NCBI RefSeq assembly: GCF_008728515.1
Contig: NC_044977.1
Span: forward strand, 193,333,603 to 193,397,602
Reading direction: 5' to 3'
Origin: Papio anubis
Taxonomy: Eukaryota; Chordata; Mammalia; Primates; Cercopithecidae
DNA: 64,000 nucleotides
In this document: piece after piece, positions 1-12,051 of the stretch
How the letters are laid out: every line of letters starts with the position of its first letter
How positions within the stretch are numbered: position 1 is the stretch's first letter
Position numbers and translations under genes: made by a program
The notes under the pieces: model-generated
Seen by the model: only the letters and a program-made list of their open reading frames with translations
Told to the model about the DNA's origin: nothing
Database searches by the model: none

Positions 1-662
1 CAAATCCATCCAGTACAAACTGAGGATATCTTTGAAAAACAAACAGTTTTATGTAAATGGGGGGAATTTGGCACTTTACGTAAATTTGTTTAGCTCTGGA
101 AAATGCCACAGTTGGTCATTCGGTGAATCAATCTAGACTCCCTGGTGGTCAAGATTCCTGGCTTCCCCAAGGAGGGCAAGACCTAATAAGCTGAGAGGCC
201 CCACCCCTGAGTCCAGGAAGAATTCGCCTTCAAGTTCCCTTGTCCATCCAGAGCAGGTTCCCCAGTTACACAGAACTGATGCTCAGGGCCAGTAGTGCCC
301 CTTTAAACTGGCTAGCTGAGGCGGACGGGCTTCTCCGGAGCTCGAGTTTCTTCAGGGCAGCAGCTGTGCCTGCAGCCCTGTCTGTCGTGTTCTCGGCAGC
401 GTCCCCAGCATCTAGCACGGTGTCTTGCACACAGTAGGAACTCAAACTCAGTTGAATGAACAAATAAATGAACAAACAAATTTTGAGATGAAAAGGCAGA
501 AGACTAGAACAGAAAAAGTTTACAACAAAGGAAAAGGGCAACACAGAAGAGGGACAGAAGCTACTGCGAAGTGGCAAAGAAAGGCTGCTGCAGCAGAAGG
601 CAGTAGCAGATGGGGCAGAATGGAAAAAATTGAACAGAAAAGAGAAGAAAAACTGTAGTGTA
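1..662. other. Upstream single-copy DNA with an L2-like scrap
   Basis: No gene recognised. About 385-480 resembles an L2 tail (cacacagtaggaactcaa followed by gaatgaacaaataaatgaa). Short open frames on both strands show no family resemblance. Confidence 0.4.
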
Positions 663-960
663 GGCCGGGCGCGGTGGCTCAAGCCTGTAATCCCAGCACT
701 TTGGGAGGCCGAGATGGGCGGATCACGAGGTCAGGAGATCGAGACCATCCTGGCTAACACGGTGAAACCCTGTCTCTACTAAGAAATACAAAAAATAGCC
801 GGGCGAGGTGGCAGCGCCTGTAGTCCCAGCTACTCGGGAGGCTGAGGCCGGAGAATGGCGTGAACCCGGGAGGCGGAGCTTGCAGTGAGCTGAGATCCAG
901 CCACTGCACTCCAGCCTGGGCGACAGCGCGAGACTCCGTCTCAAAAAAAAAAAAAAAAAA
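663..960 (+). mobile_element. AluY, Old World monkey-type
   Basis: Full-length Alu with 'ggctcaagcctg' and 'gagatccagccactg'. A perfect 17-bp target-site duplication (agaaaaactgtagtgta) lies at 646-662 and 961-977, so it is a young insertion. Confidence 0.95.
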
Positions 961-1034
961 AGAAAAACTGTAGTGTATATATAAGTAGTTTAAGGGAGCT
1001 ATTAATTAGCTATTGTTTATTAATAACTAACATT

Positions 1035-1331
1035 GGCCAGGCATGGTGGCTCACGCCTGTAATCCCAACACTTTGGGAGGCCGAGGCAGGTGGATCACGA
1101 GGTCAGGAGTTCAAGACCAGCCTGGCCAACATGGTGAAAGCCCATCTCTACTAACAATACAAAAATTAGCTGGGTGTGGTGGCGGGCGCCTGTAGTCCCA
1201 GCTACTTGGGAGGCTGAGGAAGAGAACTGCTTGAACCCAGGAGGCGGAGGTTGCAGTGAGCCAAGATTGTGCCACTGTACTGCAGCCTGTGTGATAGAGC
1301 AAGACTCCGTCTAAAAAATAAAAAAAAAAAA
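1035..1331 (+). mobile_element. AluS-like
   Basis: Full length. Imperfect target duplication: aactaacatt before, aactaatatt after. Confidence 0.9.
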
Positions 1332-1479
1332 CTAATATTAGCTAATAGTTATATCTAATACATATTATCTAGTATCATATAATATAAATTATACCATACT
1401 CCTTTAATATACCAGTATAATACATATTAATTACATCAGTATGATTTCTAGATATCCTCTTTTGAAAAGCAAAAGAGTT

Positions 1480-2310
1480 AACATAAGAAACAGACAAATA
1501 AATTATGAGAAAAGGAAATTACATACCAGTGTCACTCATGAAAAAACAAAATTCTTGGCAAAATATTAGCAAGTCAAATCCAACAATATGTAAAAAGGAT
1601 AATACACCATGACTAAGTAGGTTTATCCCAAAAATGCAATATTTGGAACATCAACATTCAAAAACAAAGAAAATCAACATTCAAAATTTGATTGTCAATG
1701 TCATTCACCATATTAATAAATTTTACAAGAAAAACCTTTTGATAATCTCTAGATACAGAAAAAGCATCAGCTAAAACTCGGCATTTATTTGTGATTAACT
1801 CTCAGCAAATCAGGAGTAGAAGGGAACTTCCTCAACCTAATAAAGGGCATCTGTAAAAAATTAGCATCATACTTAATGGTGAAAGACTAAACGCTTTCCC
1901 TCTGGGGTTGGGAACAAGGCAGAGATGTTCACTTTCACTGCTCCAATTAAACATGATCCTAGGGTCCCCAGTCAGTGCAATAAGGCAAAAAGAAAAGGCA
2001 TACGGATGGAAAACAATTATGCTATGTGAAATAATCCAGTTAAAAAGTATATACTGTATGATTCCATTTATTAAACATACCAGAAAATGCAAATTAATCT
2101 ACAGCAACAGAAAACAGATCAGTAGTTGCCTAGATAGTAGGTGGGGGGTAAGGATTACAAAAGTGAGCAAGAAAACTTTAGAAAATAATGAATATATAAT
2201 GATATTTATTATTCAGATTATGGTAGTGTTTTCATAGGTATTTATCCTGTACACCTGTATAAACTGCATACTTTCAGTGTGTGTCTTTTATTATCAAATA
2301 TATCTCAAAG
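1480..2310 (+). mobile_element. Old L1 fragment (ORF2 3' part and 3' UTR)
   Basis: Degenerate L1 with a reverse-transcriptase stretch (about 1530-1990, for example 'caccatgactaagtaggttta') running into 3' UTR-like sequence (2000-2300). Stops and frameshifts are frequent; not coding. Confidence 0.75.
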
Positions 2311-2330
2311 CTAAGAAAAGGGGGATTTAG

Positions 2331-2624
2331 GCTGGGCACGGTGGCTCACGCCTGTAATTCCAGTACTTTGAGAGGCTGAGGTGGGCGGATCACGAGGTCA
2401 AGAGATCGAGACCATCCTGGCCAACACGGTGAAACTCTGTCTGTATTAAAAATATAAAAATTAGCTGGGTGTGGTGGCAGGCGCCTGTAGTCCCAGCTAC
2501 TTAGGAGGCTGAGGCAGGAGAATCGCTTGAACCCGGGAGGCAGAGGTTGCGGTGAGGTGAGATAGCGCCATTGCACTCCAGCCTGGGCAACAAGAGCAAA
2601 ACTCCATCTCAAAAAAAAAAAAAA
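2331..2624 (+). mobile_element. AluS-like
   Basis: Full length, inserted at the distal end of the old L1 fragment. Confidence 0.9.
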
Positions 2625-2758
2625 GGCAAATCAAACTAATAAAAAATTAAGAGGTGAAGTGTGTAAGAGTTGTGCCTACTACCTTTGAAGAACTGTAGAT
2701 TTCTGTGCACATTATGAAAAAGGAGCCAGAAAGTGTTAACAGAAAACGATGAGGTTAA

Positions 2759-3053
2759 GCTGGTTGCGGTGGCTCACGCCTGTAATGCCAGCACTGTGGG
2801 AGGCCGAGGTGGGTGGATCACCTGAGGTCAGGAGTTCGAGACCAGCCTGACCAACATAGTGAAATGCTCTCTCTACTAAAAATACAAAAATTAGCTGGGT
2901 GTGGTGCTGTGTACCTGTAATCCCAGCTACAGGGGAGGTTGAGGAAAAGAATTGCTTAAACCCAGGAGGCGGTGGTTGCAGTGAGATCGTGCCACTGCAC
3001 TCCAGCCTGGGCAACAGAGTGAGATTGTCTCAAAAAAGGAAAGAAAGAAAGAA
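2759..3053 (+). mobile_element. AluS-like
   Basis: Full length with a GAAA-patterned tail. Confidence 0.9.
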
Positions 3054-4410
3054 AAGTTTGAGGTTGAGAAGGTTGCCAGATTTAGCAAATAAAATAAAAT
3101 ATAAGACTCCAGTTGAAACTGAATTTCAGTTAAACAAATGTCAACCTTCAATAATGAGATTCAGAAAATATGACTAAGTATAGAGTTTACTGCAGCACAA
3201 AGCTTGAGGATAGCCATCCAGAAACACGATTCCAGAGGACTGGGGTCAGTGCTCCAGAGTGAGGAGGCTAAGATTTCACTTATACAGGCAGAAACAGTTA
3301 TAACGATTTGATTAGTATAACTTGCTACATTCCAACAAGATTCCGTTAATATTCTGTGAGGGGGTGTCATGTTCGGAGGGGTCTTATCTCTGGCACTCCT
3401 CAATCATTCCAGAGCACTTCCAGGAAAAAGCAGAAGTTACAGCCGCAGCTGCTGGACTCGTGCCACGCAGCCACGTCCCTCTCAAGGCTCAGAATAATGT
3501 AAAGTTTCAACCGCTTTAAGTTTGAATTATTTTATTTCACACAATGAAATGATTCTCTGTTGTAAATATATCCTAAATATTACATGAAACTTACTGTAGT
3601 AAAAAAAAAAAAAAAATCACTGTTTATCTGAAACCTGGGACATAGTTGTACTAAACAATTATCTGTTGTTTATCTGAAATTCAAATTTAGCTGGCCCTGC
3701 ATTTTATCTGGCAATCCTGGATGTTGTTTTACCTACATTGTGTGAAACGAAGTCTTTTAAAAGGGCAGCTTCTTGGATTCCATGTTTGTTTTGACTTAGG
3801 TGAAGCTGCGGAACTGCCGCACACAGACAAAGGCTGAATGCCCTGTCCAGCACAGGGCCTTATTCGCGGTAGGTGCTGAGATATTCTTTGCTCCTCAAGC
3901 TGTGTGAAGATAGGGTGTGCATCCCTCTTGCTCACCACTTTTTTTTTTTTTTTTTTTTTTAATCCCCAGGGCCTATTACAATGCCTGACGCTCAATGAAT
4001 ATATGATTAAATGAATAGCTACCTCTCCTGCCCCAGAAAATTGCAGGGTTGACCTTTTAGCCCTAGCCCTTGTGGTTGGCTGATGGACTTCTTGGACAGG
4101 ACCCAGTTCTGATTTCTTGGCTTGTCTTCCTCTTTATTTTTACTGTGTGTGTCTCCGTTGCTATTTTGTTCTGGTTTGTGTATGAAAAGACCTACCATTA
4201 CCCACAATGCTTCACTCTTGCTTTCTTGCCTTTCCCTCTGGAATCTGGGGATTGCTCCTAGGCCCCAGGACTCTCAGCCCTTGGGGAAACCTGAAAGTCT
4301 GAAACACAGCAGCTAGGACTGTTTAATGAAATACTGCAGCATGGCCTTTGCACTGTAGAGACTGGGGATAAGGCTTTGGTTTGGGGGAGAAGATCAGGAT
4401 AAAAGAGAAT
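3054..4410. other. Intergenic DNA with old interspersed repeats
   Basis: A repeat I cannot name with certainty occurs at 3068-3150 and again inverted at 3600-3722; both share 'gttgccaga' and 'gaatttcag' blocks. About 3840-4015 is L2-like, interrupted by a T tract at 3939-3960. No gene recognised. Confidence 0.4.
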
Positions 4411-4546
4411 TTTTTTTTTTTTTAATTTTAAGACGGGGTCTCACTATGTCGCCCAGGCTGGTCTCGTACTCCTGGGCTCAAGTGATCCACCTACCTCGGC
4501 CTCCCAAAGTGCTGGGATTACAAGCGTGAGCCACCGCACCCGGCCG
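4411..4546 (-). mobile_element. Alu monomer fragment
   Basis: Only the left-arm half of an antisense Alu with a T-rich tail. Confidence 0.8.
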
Positions 4547-4980
4547 AGAATCTTTATTATATTAGTGGTAGGGAGGATTTTATACATTTGGCATTTTTAT
4601 CTGTCCTATAAATACCTGAAGTACAAAATGCCTCTAAACTCTTAACTGCATTAATTTTCTTCCATAAAATTAAGAACTTAACCTAAGGATCGTCTCTGTA
4701 GTTTACTCCCACAAATGAGCAGAGATTGTAGAAGTTATTTCTAGTGAGAGAAGGTGAATGTGGAGAAAAATGACTTGTGCTTAGAGGATTTTGAAACTGG
4801 AAGGAATTTTAGGAATAACTTAGTATACTTTTCATACTATTATTACTTCTTTTTTCTGGTTTTGAAGATGAGTATGAGGTCCAGAGACTCCCAAAATCAT
4901 ACAGTGAATGACTAAAGTAAGTGAAAAAGTTATCACTCAATGAAACTCAGGTCTGGGCCCACAACCTAGTTTCTCTAGTG
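4547..4980. other. Single-copy intergenic DNA
   Basis: AT-rich; no gene, RNA or clear repeat recognised. Confidence 0.4.
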
Positions 4981-5265
4981 TTTTTTTTTTTTTTTTTTTG
5001 AGATGGAGTCTCGCTCTGTCACCCAGGCTGGAGTGCAATGGCACGATCTCGGCTCACTGCAACCTCCGCCTCCCAGGTTCAAGCGATTCTCCTGCCTCAG
5101 GCTCCCAAGTAGCTAGGATTACAGGTGCCCACCACCACGCTTTATTTTTGTATTTTTTAGTAGAGACAGGGTTTCACCATGTTGGTCAGGCTGGCCTTGA
5201 TCTCCTGACCTGGTGATCCGCCCACCTCGGCCTCCCAAAGTGTTGGGATGACAGGCATGAGCCAG
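4981..5265 (-). mobile_element. AluS-like
   Basis: Antisense, lacking the last bases of the Alu 5' end (stops at 'gcatgagcc'). Confidence 0.9.
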
Positions 5266-6419
5266 TTTCTCTAGATTTTAGCAGTCCAGACAGGTGAGTA
5301 GTAAAATCAAGCACATAATGCTAAGAACATACATGATATTCTCCTTGACATGCCAAATATTGTTCTCGAGTTTCTGAGTCCAAATTTTCCTCCACCATTA
5401 AAGTTTCTTGTGCCCCTTGATAGGTGTGTGGTTCACTCTTCCTATATTGTTAAGTCTTTGTCATGAGAAAAAAAGGGACAACTTGACCTTTGAGAATAAG
5501 ACGTTATTTAGAATATTCCCAAAAGCCTAGTAAAAATGATACATTTCCCCAAGGTAAGACTACTAGGCTTACAAAAAAGTCATAGTGCTTTGATTTCAGC
5601 TGGAAACATAATCTGTGTGAAGACTCCTGGTTTTATTCATGCTACATATACAGGAAACGTTTGCATTTACTTTTATTGTTAAGGTGACCGCCAAATTGTC
5701 GCTGCCAAGCTTTGCTTTAAATTCAGGCATGGAAAGGGGAGCTGGAACAGCTGGCTTTAATTTTTAAGTGTGACATGCATCAGAAATATTTTAAAACATG
5801 GATCCCCAAGCAAAAAATAGTAAATGTGTCATTGGTGTTGAAGTTGGAAGCCACATGACATTGTGACATGACTGAATTAAGCAGAGGGTGCTGTGGTTTC
5901 GAGATGGCTCGTTTCTATGCTAAAGGAATTTTTGCACTTTATGAATTGGAGAGGAGAAAGGCGACAGAGATTTCCAGGTGGACAGAATGCATCTGGTGTT
6001 GTCCTTAGATGTAAATATCCGAGATAGTTTCAAGCTGTTGTGAGGATGATATAACCTAAATGCTTCCACATAAACGCAGTTACTTCAGGGAAGGCAAATG
6101 AGGTAAGAAGGGGGGGATATAAGGAAAAAAGTTGTCATGCAGGAATTCATCAGATATTAAGTTGTTTTTCCGTAGGGATGATTAAAAAGTAAACGAACCC
6201 TTCTATCCATTCCCAATGCAAATGAATTAGAGGAAAATGCAGCTGCCTCAACAGAGGTACTTACCCCTCCCAAGGGAAGCTGACGTCTTATTAGGGTAGT
6301 AAACACCGTGCCAAACGTTTGGAGGGTGCCGATTGAGAGATGGTACAGATACGCGAAACGTTAGCGTTTACTTTGGATGTTAAGGTGACGCAGGAACCGT
6401 CACTGCAGCGTTTGCTTTG
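5266..6419. other. Promoter-upstream DNA with a duplicated block
   Basis: No gene recognised. Two related segments, 5644-5755 and 6345-6494, are described as a finding. A TGACGTC (CRE-like) lies at 6281-6287 and a strong minus-strand splice donor-like string at 6259-6267. Confidence 0.5.
5644..5755. repeat. Promoter-proximal duplication, distal CpG-poor copy
   Basis: Shares 'gaaacgtt', 'gttaaggtgac', 'tttgcttt' and 'aggggagctgg' in the same order with 6345-6494. About 82% identical over the first 45 bp by hand alignment. Confidence 0.7.
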
Positions 6420-6494
6420 CGTTCAGAGGCGGCAGCTCAGCGCAGCTGTAGGTGGAGGAGCGTGCAGGGAGAGGGGAGCTGGGATGCGGCTGCC
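6345..6494. repeat. Promoter-proximal duplication, CpG-rich copy
   Basis: Partner of 5644-5755, at the upstream edge of the CpG island. It keeps CpGs that are CA or TG in the other copy, and has about 40 extra bases before the shared 'aggggagctgg'. Confidence 0.7.
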
Positions 6495-6814
6495 GTCTGC
6501 GCTCGCAGGGGTCTGTCCTGCCTCCGAGGCTGCACTGCAGTGGGCGTGCAAGGCTCGCGTGTACCGAAGTACAGGGGACCTGTCTGCAGCAGGAGGGACT
6601 CGAAGGACACGGAGGATTAGGAGATCACCGAAGGCACACGATTCACAGGCGCTCGCGGTCTGGCTCCCCCAGTTTGGGCGGAAACTCGAGCTGCTCACAA
6701 CGGCGGTCCTCGCGAGCGCCCAGCGCGGCGGCTGCAATGCCTCGTCCGGTCCTGCGAGGGCCGCTAGGAGCGAGTCACGGCGCGGGGCCGCTCTGGTCGC
6801 CCGCGAGCGTCGGT

Positions 6815-6831
6815 GGCCCCGCCCCGCCCGC
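6815..6831. promoter_or_regulatory. GC-box cluster (Sp/KLF-like), FYTTD1 promoter
   Basis: Overlapping CCCCGCCC motifs about 140-155 bp upstream of the FYTTD1 start codon. Confidence 0.5.
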
Positions 6832-6861
6832 AGCCGCGGGTGGAGGCGGAGGACGGCGCCG

Positions 6862-6871
6862 GCGCGTGCGC
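6862..6871. promoter_or_regulatory. NRF-1-like site, FYTTD1 promoter
   Basis: GCGCGTGCGC is one base from the palindrome GCGCATGCGC. It lies about 100 bp upstream of the ATG, a usual position for NRF-1 in TATA-less promoters. Confidence 0.45.
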
Positions 6872-6968
6872 GCTCCCTCGGTGCGGCGGGCTGCGTGCGC
6901 GAGTGGGAGGCGGCAGGCCTGCGACTCCGGCCTTCCCGGCGCCCGCTCCCAGCGCGACGTCTCCAGCC

Positions 6969-7071
6969 ATGAACCGCTTTGGTACCCGGCTGGTGGGAGC
7001 CACGGCGACCTCTTCGCCGCCGCCGAAGGCCCGCAGCAATGAAAACCTCGACAAAATAGACATGTCTTTGG
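6969..7071 (+). CDS. FYTTD1: FYTTD1 coding exon 1
   Basis: Encodes residues 1-34 plus the first base of codon 35. It ends at Met-Ser-Leu, in the middle of the UAP56-binding motif, and is followed by donor gtgagg at 7072. The exon lies in the CpG island. The 5' UTR lies upstream; its start cannot be fixed from sequence alone. Confidence 0.95.
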
Positions 7072-10000
7072 GTGAGGGGCCTAGTTGGACCGAGTTGGAG
7101 TGCGGGGGAGGGCGCGGGCGGAACCAGGCGGCGCGGTTTGTGGGGGCGGGGGCGGTCGGCCGCAGTTGCCGCGGAGTTTTCTCGCGGGTGGGCGGACCCG
7201 AGCGGAGGCCCGGAGGACAGCCGGGAGCGCAGGCTGGACGCCAGGTGCCCGGCGGGACCGCGAGGGACCCGGGCGTCCCCTCGGCCGCGGCGGTCGGAGG
7301 AGGGGCTGTGGGGGCGGGGACCGGGGCGCTGCGGGCCCGGAGGTTCGGAGGGTCGCGGGGGGCGTCTCTTCTCCCCCGAGGGGCTACGGCTCGCCGCCCG
7401 CCGGCTCTTTGTGAGGAGGGCTCCGCGGGTTTCCCCGGAGCGCGTTCGCGGTGGGCGTTATCCGGGAGCCAGCGGAACGGTCCGACCGACCGTGCCCTCT
7501 GAAGAAAGACCTGTGAGAGCCCGGCCGGGCTGCGATCGGGTGAACCGGGGCCGGAGCTTTCCCTGGTCGCCGGGCGTTCCGGGCCGGCGCGGGCCCTGGC
7601 TGCCGGGCGCGACTCTCGGGCCACCTCCGGCCGCGGCCCCGGAGCGTGTGTCGGAGAGGAAGCGGCGCTCGGCCGCCTGCGGGGTGTTGTGTGTTGCGCG
7701 CTGCTGGAAAAGCACGGTCTCCCTCTCCAGGCCTCAGAGTTAGCTCGTGGGGAGAAGGCAGCGATCTTGGAAGGAGACATTGCTGTGGCTCGCTGGGAAG
7801 CCAGGTCAGGCGTGGGGCTCTTGAGCGTGCCTAAGGGCCGGCGTGGTTTCTTGTCGATTATGTAAAAAGCGGGGGGTTGTTGATTCCTTTGAAATTCAGC
7901 CCTGACGCTACCCAGGCAGCAGCCGCTGTGGTCAGCTTGGCTGGGCTGAAGTACGAACATGTCTGTCGGGGTTCGGTGGCGTTGGGTGTAAGTCAGCTCT
8001 GCCAGCTCTTCGGCCGGCAGCTTTTCGGATGTTTAAAAGTACCTGACTGGTGGATTCCGAGGCGTACCGTTTCCCAGGACGGTCTTTGGGGTAATAACCG
8101 TCTGGGAAACCTTCTTTCGGTTGTCATTTCTTCCCATTTGTCTTGTGTGTGTTTTGTTGTGGTTTGTCTGGTGGAACATTTTTGGTTCCAGGTGAGAAGA
8201 GAACTGTTGGTTTCTAGGATTGCCACAGTCAATATGTGAATTTAAGGAAATGATCAGAAATAATAGGTTTGGCCTCAAGTCTTGCCTAGCTGCTGGTTAG
8301 TAGTGAGCTTGTAAGAAATGAGAAAGCCGGGGCTGGGCGCGGTGACTCAAGCCTGCAATCCCAGCCCTTTGAAGGCGGAGGCGGGCAGATGGCTTGAGTC
8401 CAGGAGTTTGAGACCAGCCCAGGCAACAAGGTGAAATCCCGTGTCTACTAAAAATACTAAAATTAGCCAGGCGTGCTGACCGCGTGCCCGTAATCCCAGC
8501 TAAGGCATGAGAATAGCTGGAACCCGCGGGCGTAGGTTGCAATGAGCCAAGGTTGTGCCACTACGCTCCAGCCTGGGCTGTAGACAGAGACCCTGTCCGC
8601 CACCCCCCCCCCCAAAAAAATGAGAAACCTTTTGAGGTAAGGCCAAGAAATAATGTAATAATGAATATTTATATATATATTGATTGCTTACTACCTACCA
8701 GGTACTGCACTAAGCATTTTATGCATTAATTCAGTTTATCCTCATAATAACTCTGTGAGGATTGTACTTCTAGCAGAAGATCGAGAGCATGGAACCCAGA
8801 ACCGCACTGTCTCAGTTCAGGTCCTGGACTAAGCATTAAATTAAATTAATTAATTATTTGAGATGGAGTCTCGCTCTGTTGCCCAGGTTGGATTGCAGTG
8901 ATGTGATCTCGGCTCACTGCAACCTCCGCCTCTCGGGTTCCAGCGGTTCTTCTGCTTCAGCTTCCTGAGTAGCTGGGATTACAGGCGCCCGCCACCACTG
9001 ATGGCCGGCTAATTTTCCTATTTTTAGTAGAGACAGGGTTTCACCATGTTGGCCAGGCTGGTCTCGAACTCCTGACCTCAGGTGATCTGCCCACCTCGGC
9101 TTCCCCTACAGGCGTGAGCCACCGCACCCGGCCAGCATTTTGTATATTAACTCAGTTTATCCTCATGAGAAGTCTGGGAGGGTTGTACCGCTAGTGATGG
9201 ACAGCGTGAAATCCAGATCCACACTGTCTCAGTTCAGGTCCTGTCTCTGCCACTTTGTAGCCATGTGACCGTGGGCAGATGATTTCCCAGTGCCTCATCT
9301 GTAGAAAGGTGATAGTAATTAGTATTTATCACATAGGGTTGCTGAAAACATTAAATGAGTCAGAAGGCATGTGTGAACTGCTTAGAACAGGACCTGGTAT
9401 ACAGCACTGTATTTTTCTACGTACTCTCTCTATATGTGTGTGTCTGTATATATGCCTTTATTTTTCTACATACATTTTATATATATGTGTGTCTGTATGG
9501 CTTTATTTGTATACATACGCTATATATATGGGTATGTCTATATAGGCCTTTGTTATTTTTCCACATACACTATGTATATGTGTGTGTCTGTATATATGGC
9601 TTTGTTATTTTTATACATACACTGTATATATGTGTGTATGTCTGTATATATGGCTTTATTTTTATACATACATTATATATATGTGTATGTCTATATAGGC
9701 CTTTATTTTTATGCTACACTATATGTGCGTGTATGTCTGTATATATGGCTTTATTTTTATACATACACTGTGTGTGTATGTCTGTATATATATGCCTTTG
9801 TTATTTTTATACATACGCTATATATATGTGTGTGTCTGTATATATGCCTTTGTTATTTTTATACATACAGTTTATGTGTGTATGTCTGTATATATGTCTT
9901 TGTTATTTTTAATACTACACTATGTATATGTGTGTATGTCTGTATATGGCTTTATTTTTATACTACACTATGTATATGTGTGTATGTATATGGCTTTATT

Positions 10001-12003
10001 TTTATACTACACTATATGTGTGCATGTCTGTGTATATGGCTTTATTTTTATACACACACTATATATGAGTGTATGTTTATATATGGCTTTGTTATTTGTA
10101 TACACACACTATATGTATGTATGTATGTATATATGCCTTTCTTATTTGTTGTTATTTCCATTTTATAGAAGTCTGAGGCATAGAGAAATTAAGTAACTTG
10201 CTTGAAGTCATACGAGTTAGTTAAGTGGTAGTACCAGGATTTCAGTCTGGTTCTAGAGCCTCAAACTGTTTTACACCTAGATTTCTTAAGTTTCTACATT
10301 TCCTGTTTGCTTTTTGTATGTGTTTTGTTTGATGATTAGTACGTTCAAGTGAAGAAAATCAAGGGGTCGTTCTCTTGGAGGTAGCAATGAAGTGCTGTGG
10401 AGAGCTGAAGCAGCTTGATCTCTTTCTTTCCCCCAGGAACGTACAGCAGTCTCTCTGTTGCATTTTGGTGAGAATTTTACAGAAATGGGATGAAGAGATG
10501 ATCGTCTATCTTAGACAGTTATTATGCTTTGTGAATGTTTAATCTTACCAGGTTTGCAGAGGTTTTAGAACCTGATTTTTTTGTTTTAAATCATGGCTTT
10601 GCTAGGTGTATTTGAATTTCATATTGAGTACCGAGTTTACCAATAGCTGCCCTCATGGTTCAATTTCTTAATTTGAAAATGGGTGTTATGATGATACTTG
10701 TTTCATAGGATTGTTGTGAATTAAATGAATACATGTCAGAACTGTTGGTACTAACGTTACTAATGCCTGTACTGTAGTGCTTACTACCACCACTACTGCT
10801 GCTGCTATTACTATTACCATGTATATTCCCCTAGTGCTAGGGGAGAAGCTTAAAATAGCTCATTGTAAGGAATTTTTAAAAAAAATTCTGATGCCTCTGT
10901 ATCTATTCATTGGGCAGGAGAAAGCCATTTTCTTTTTTTAGATTGAGAGAAGCCCCTCAGCCATGGTAGCTCATTTGACTTATTTGAAGATATAGGTAGT
11001 AAAATGTTGAAATGTGAAATGTAATTTTGTATTTAATATGCTCTGCTACTTCTCATTTTTAGTTATATTTAGACTTTATACGCTGTATTTTATTTTATTT
11101 ATTTTTTCATACGGAGTCTTGCTCTGTTGCCCAGGCTGGAGTGCAGTGGCACGATCTTGGCTCACTGCAAGCTCCGCCTCCCAGGTTCACACCATTCTCC
11201 TGCCTCAGCCTCCCGAGTAGCTGGGACTACAAGCACCCGCCACCACGCCTGGCTAATTTTTTGTATTTTTTTAGCAGACACGGGGTTTCACTGTGTTAGC
11301 CAGGATGGTCTCGATCTCCTGACCTCGTGATCCGCCCACAGCCTCCCAAAGTGCTGGGATTACAGGCGTGAGCCACCACGCCCGGCCCATATGCTGTATT
11401 TTAAGATTAACTTTGTTAGTCAACATTGTACTTTGCCTCTTTTTTGTTTAATGCTCCCCAGACCAAATTCATTTTTTTGATTTACTCTCAAGGCTTGAGA
11501 TTTTAGACTTTTGATGAAGAGTAAGTAGCACTTTGTTAAAGGAAAGCAGTGTCTCATAAAGAGTGTCTTCCTAAGTATTCGCTTGATGCTTGTTGAGATG
11601 CATGTTTATATATCTGATGTTCATGAGACCTTTTAATTTTTTACAAAAGTTTTTGAGTGCCGTTAACTTTGATGAACTGTGAACTCTTTCGCAGTTGGAC
11701 ATTAATTTTAAGAAGACAACTAAATACTTTGGGGGAGATTTGAGAGATTTTGTGTGAATATTTGAGTGTAATTAAGAGTCTTAAAGATTAGAGATGGGTT
11801 AGGTAGAACAGTAATATATTACAAAGGACCTTCAAGTTATATTTCCTTCTCTGACTTCTGGAGAGACTAATTATAGTGACAAAAAAATTTGAGTTTATTA
11901 GTTTTGTAGAGTTTTATTAAGAAGTTGTTGACTGTATGCAATTTCTTTGTTTTATTTGCTTTCTCAATTATCAAATAATACTGAAATTAGGACTGTGGAG
12001 AAA

Positions 12004-12051
<48 letters not shown>

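Larger units (their letters stand above)
6420..7700. promoter_or_regulatory. CpG island and promoter of FYTTD1
   Basis: CpG-dense DNA judged by eye, spanning the 5' UTR, exon 1 and the first 600 bp of intron 1. No TATA box is evident. In human I recall RUBCN diverging from the same island on the other strand; no RUBCN coding sequence is recognisable here. Confidence 0.85.

Noticed and set aside
1..6400. First coding exon of RUBCN on the minus strand
   Set aside because: The N-terminal peptide I would expect was not found in any minus-strand frame, so no RUBCN coding exon is called.
7072..7743. Plus-strand open frames of 109-223 residues in the start of intron 1
   Set aside because: GC-rich intron; they overlap each other in different frames and have no recognisable domain.
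6764..7960. A 398-residue minus-strand open frame
   Set aside because: It lies across the GC-rich CpG island and antisense to FYTTD1 exon 1. Few stops are expected there by composition, and it resembles no family I know.
9355..10196. Overlapping open frames of 161-244 residues rich in Tyr, Cys, Ile and Val that look like membrane proteins
   Set aside because: They translate the AT/GT-rich minisatellite.
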